A stretch of DNA of 64,000 nt from Portulaca oleracea (taxonomy: Eukaryota; Streptophyta; Magnoliopsida; Caryophyllales; Portulacaceae), in NCBI GenBank assembly GCA_029582165.1, contig CM055874.1, positions 45,650,269-45,714,268 of the forward strand. Direction: 5' to 3'. Shown here piece by piece: positions 61,384-64,000 of this stretch (position 1 is the stretch's first letter; each line of letters begins with the position of its first letter). Below the pieces are notes generated by a model. The model was not told the DNA's origin. It was given only the letters and a program-made list of their open reading frames with translations, and ran no database searches. The position numbers were made by a program, and so were the translations under genes.

Positions 61384-62229
61384 AGTAATTATTACACCAT
61401 TGACCATTGACTAATTTTTCAATCTTGCAAGATTTTTCCAATCATATTATAATGAATTTAAGGTAATGTCGATCATTACTGTTTTCACTACTCTAAAATT
61501 TAATATCTGCGATCTTCAATTTACAGTTAAAATATATTGCATTCTTAATCATTTTTTATTTTAATATTGGCATTCAACAACAATTTCAACTACACACAAG
61601 TTCATAATTTTACCTTCCCCTTTAAACACTCAGGTAATATATTCTTTTAGTTTATTATAAAGTTACTCTCAAATCTCAACCTCTGTGTTTATTAATTCCT
61701 TTTAGATATATAATTGACTACGTGACCAAAATATTTAGTGTATGCATGCATAGTTTATCAGTATAATACTCAAATTAATTCAATAAGTTAATTTCTATTT
61801 AACTTAAACATTTAGGTTAACTAATATCATACTTTAAAGTTTAATATATCTACTAATTACTTTCAGACAAATATATACATTAAAGACGAGGTTACAGAAA
61901 AAACAACTAATGATATTTGATCCAATTGCTGGAAAAAGTAAGAATTGTCACAACCAAAAACAACAAGGATCTACACAACAAAACACAAATGTCATTTCCG
62001 AAAAATTATTAAGCTACATATTATTTAAAATTGTAGACGATAGATATTGTCGAGCAATATAAAATAACTTATTTATAATTTATAGAACATTTTCAACGAG
62101 CGCTAATCAAAACAAAATAATGAAAACTCTTATTAAATTGAATATCACTCTTTCAACCAAATAGTGAAAAAAAAAACAGAGCAAATATATTTACAATTAA
62201 ATAGAAACTCAACAAATAAGAAAAAATAA
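60345..62229. other. gene-free AT-rich sequence, possibly the body of a Helitron-type element
   Basis: No gene is supported. It contains an (ATT)n array at 61351-61382. Part of it, ending at 62258, is probably the interior of a non-autonomous Helitron, but no 5' TC terminus could be recognised. Confidence 0.35.
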
Positions 62230-62258
62230 CCCGTGCATCGCACGGGTACACAAACTAG
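62230..62258 (+). mobile_element. Helitron-type 3' terminus
   Basis: CCCGTGCATCGCACGGG at 62230-62246 is a perfect 7-bp stem with a 3-base loop. Eight bases later comes CTAG (62255-62258), followed by T. A short GC hairpin followed within about ten bases by CTRR and insertion between A and T is the Helitron 3' end. The homology between the two direct repeats of this region begins exactly at the next base, 62259. Confidence 0.7.
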
Positions 62259-62503
62259 TTATCAATTATAACAAGCTTAGGATGCGTAGGCTGCGCCAAT
62301 GAACAAAAATGATACCCTTAATTGAATCAACCTCCTCTGTTAAGCTTATGTTAAGTGTTTTTTTTTTAAATATAAAAAATAATGAATAAAAGTATAACTG
62401 TATGCAATTTATATGTGATATTATTGTTATATTATAGACTTCAATCATATCATTCAATTACAAGTGATAAAAGGTATCTTCCCCTAAGACACATATCATT
62501 TTC
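62259..62503. repeat. direct repeat, copy 2 (partner at 58476-58714)
   Basis: It starts at the base after the Helitron CTAG with TTATCAATTATAACAAGC and ends about 15 bp before a Stowaway-like MITE. It shares GCTGCGCCAATGAACA, TATGCAATTTATATGTGATA and AAGACACATATCATTTTC with copy 1. Confidence 0.85.
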
Positions 62504-62519
62504 CTTAAGATAATTTATA

Positions 62520-62783
62520 CTCCCTCCGTCCCTCAATGAATGTCAATTTTTTTAACTACCTTGTCCCTTTTTATTTGTCAATTTTACATTTCCAATAATT
62601 AAAATACCCATATTACCCTTAATTAATGAATAAAATTTTTATTTTACCTTTTAAAATTCTTTTTTATTCCTCTCTTTTAATGAAGGGTATATTTGTCCAT
62701 ACATAAGTTTTTTCACTCTATTTCCAACACACCTAGGTTTTGTAAAAGTAGTTAATTTGACACTTAAAAAGGGATGGAGGGAG
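62520..62783. mobile_element. Stowaway-like MITE, family A copy 2
   Basis: A 264-bp element with TA flanks (62518-62519 and 62784-62785) and ends CTCCCTCCGTCCC and GGGATGGAGGGAG. It is a close copy of 14284-14547, equal in length. Confidence 0.88.
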
Positions 62784-62919
62784 TATGTGATATTATTGTT
62801 ATAGTATAAAATTACATAAGTTGGTAAAAATGATTATTAGGAATATTAAATATGTAGTATATCAGTAAAAGAAAATTGTATTGAGAATGTAAAATCATAA
62901 ATAATTGGGGAAAAAATTA

Positions 62920-63168
62920 CTACCTCCGTCCCTGATTAATTGTCCCTAAAACTACTTTCACGATACCAAGAAATATAGGGAATGGAGCAAAAAAATTGTA
63001 CATTGTCAAAAATGTCCTTGAAAATACCCATGAAAAGTTGCAAAAAGTGCATTTATAAGGGATAGAATGAGAATTATCGTAATTGGAAATGTGAAATTTA
63101 GGTAATTGGACAAATAAAAAAGGACAGAGAAATTAGTTAATTGGACAAATAAAAAGGGACAGAGGTAG
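62920..63168. mobile_element. Stowaway-like MITE with repeated right end
   Basis: TA flanks at 62918-62919 and 63169-63170; ends CTACCTCCGTCCCTGATTAA and ATAAAAAGGGACAGAGGTAG. An earlier right-end-like sequence TTGGACAAATAAAAAAGGAC lies about 35 bp inward, the same terminal duplication as in the MITE at 58113-58360. Confidence 0.8.
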
Positions 63169-63467
63169 TAGTTAAGTAAATAAATGAATAAGGATGGAGA
63201 CATTAGTTAAATAGACATGATAAATGTACACAGCAATAGCAATAAATATGGTGTAGTTCCCAAAGGTAAGGTTTGTGGCATTGAGATGTAGACAATCTTC
63301 TTCCTGCACAGAAAATCCATATCCATATCCATAACATTCTAAAAGCACAAATAAATTTACTGTAGCAATCTACAGTGACATTATTTTCCTTTTTTTTTTT
63401 TGCCTTTTCCCTTTTTGTTTATTTTTTTTGCCTTTTCCCTCTTTATTTTTTTTACTTGAATTTTCAC

Positions 63468-63535
63468 ACCTTGGGACTTATTGCATTGTGTCCAACTTTT
63501 CACCTTGGGGCTTATTGCATTGTGTCCAACTTTCC
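63468..63535. repeat. tandem duplication
   Basis: A unit of about 33 bp containing CACCTTGGGACTTATTGCAT and TGTGTCCAACTTT occurs twice with one or two changes. It follows T-rich sequence with repeated TTTTTGCCTTTTCCC at about 63389 and 63427. Confidence 0.85.
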
Positions 63536-63570
63536 TTATCTTTTATTTTCACCTAGGGTTTCTTTATGTA

Positions 63571-63735
63571 TAGTCCAGTCCGGACTGGACGAGTACTGGA
63601 CCGAATAAAGTTCCGTCGGTCCAGTCCCGGACCGAACTTTTTTCCATCCAGTCCTTCGTCCAACTTAGTCCTCTAGTTCAGTCCTCGGTCCATGCGGTCC
63701 AGTCCAATTCGGTCTAGTCCGGGACCGATGAACAA
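63571..63735. repeat. GGTCCAGTCC-type short repeats
   Basis: About a dozen degenerate copies of CAGTCC, GGTCC and GGACCGA in both orientations cover 165 bp. They probably come from a dispersed repeat of unknown class. No gene is seen from here to the window end. Confidence 0.6.
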
Positions 63736-64000
63736 CCCTAAGTGGAGTTATTAATAAGAATTTTTAGATTTTATTTAGAAGACGAATAATTATTATGATT
63801 TTTTTAGGGAATAAGAATTAAGATCCACCTCCTCGATATTAGATATATCATTGATCGTTCGAAGATTTATTGAATCACACCAATTATCTGAAGCATATTG
63901 CAATGGGATTTGACGTTGCTTGAGTTGGAGAAGGTGGAGGAGAAGAATTTCGAATCTGGAAATAAACTTGGTACCCGATAGAGACTTAGGATGAATAAGG
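63736..64000. other. right-edge sequence without features
   Basis: Nothing recognisable is seen. Confidence 0.4.

Overview
The window is nuclear DNA of a flowering plant, most likely a eudicot. The evidence is spliced genes with GT-AG introns, plant-only protein families, about 65-70% A+T between genes, and many plant transposable elements. The exact family is not decided by the sequence. Four host genes could be modelled end to end, and the rest is mostly mobile DNA. I saw no bacterial-type operon, CRISPR array, tRNA or rRNA gene, and no convincing undescribed multi-gene system. What is unusual here is the layering of transposable elements.

Host genes: (1) 3663-5994, minus strand, an oil-body-associated protein (OBAP1/DUF1264), 3 exons, 237 aa. 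(2) 23025-27346, plus strand, a MACPF-domain protein of the CAD1/NSL1 family, 7 exons, 618 aa. (3) 29811-33184, minus strand, a divergent Rho GDP-dissociation inhibitor, 5 exons, 254 aa. (4) 43676-57665, minus strand, phosphoglucan water dikinase (PWD/GWD3), 19 exons, 1190 aa. In every case the exons join in frame at GT-AG sites and give the usual family length, so all four look intact. They act in unrelated places (seed oil bodies, membrane and cell-death control, ROP GTPase cycling, starch breakdown in the plastid), so their neighbourhood does not imply a shared pathway.

Mobile DNA, left to right: a Mutator-like long-inverted-repeat element (925-2689); three small elements in OBAP introns; a palindromic element between AT runs (7405-7614); a 3.4 kb chromovirus-type LTR unit with perfect 5-bp target duplication (9365-12748); three Stowaway-like MITEs (13292-15044); a copia element (15935-20884) inserted into a LINE-like relic (about 15618-22440); SINE-like copies in three MACPF introns; a Mutator-like MITE with a 9-bp duplication in RhoGDI intron 1; a second, younger copia element (35472-40742) inside a repeat built of degenerate ATGAGCAT units; small elements in PWD introns; then a TE-rich right end with a fold-back element interrupted by another inverted-repeat element (59404-60344), a Helitron-type 3' end (62230-62258) and two more Stowaway-like MITEs.

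Exon limits come from reading frame, GT-AG sites and family knowledge, without transcripts. Element classes rest on termini, target-site duplications and recognisable protein motifs, without a database search.
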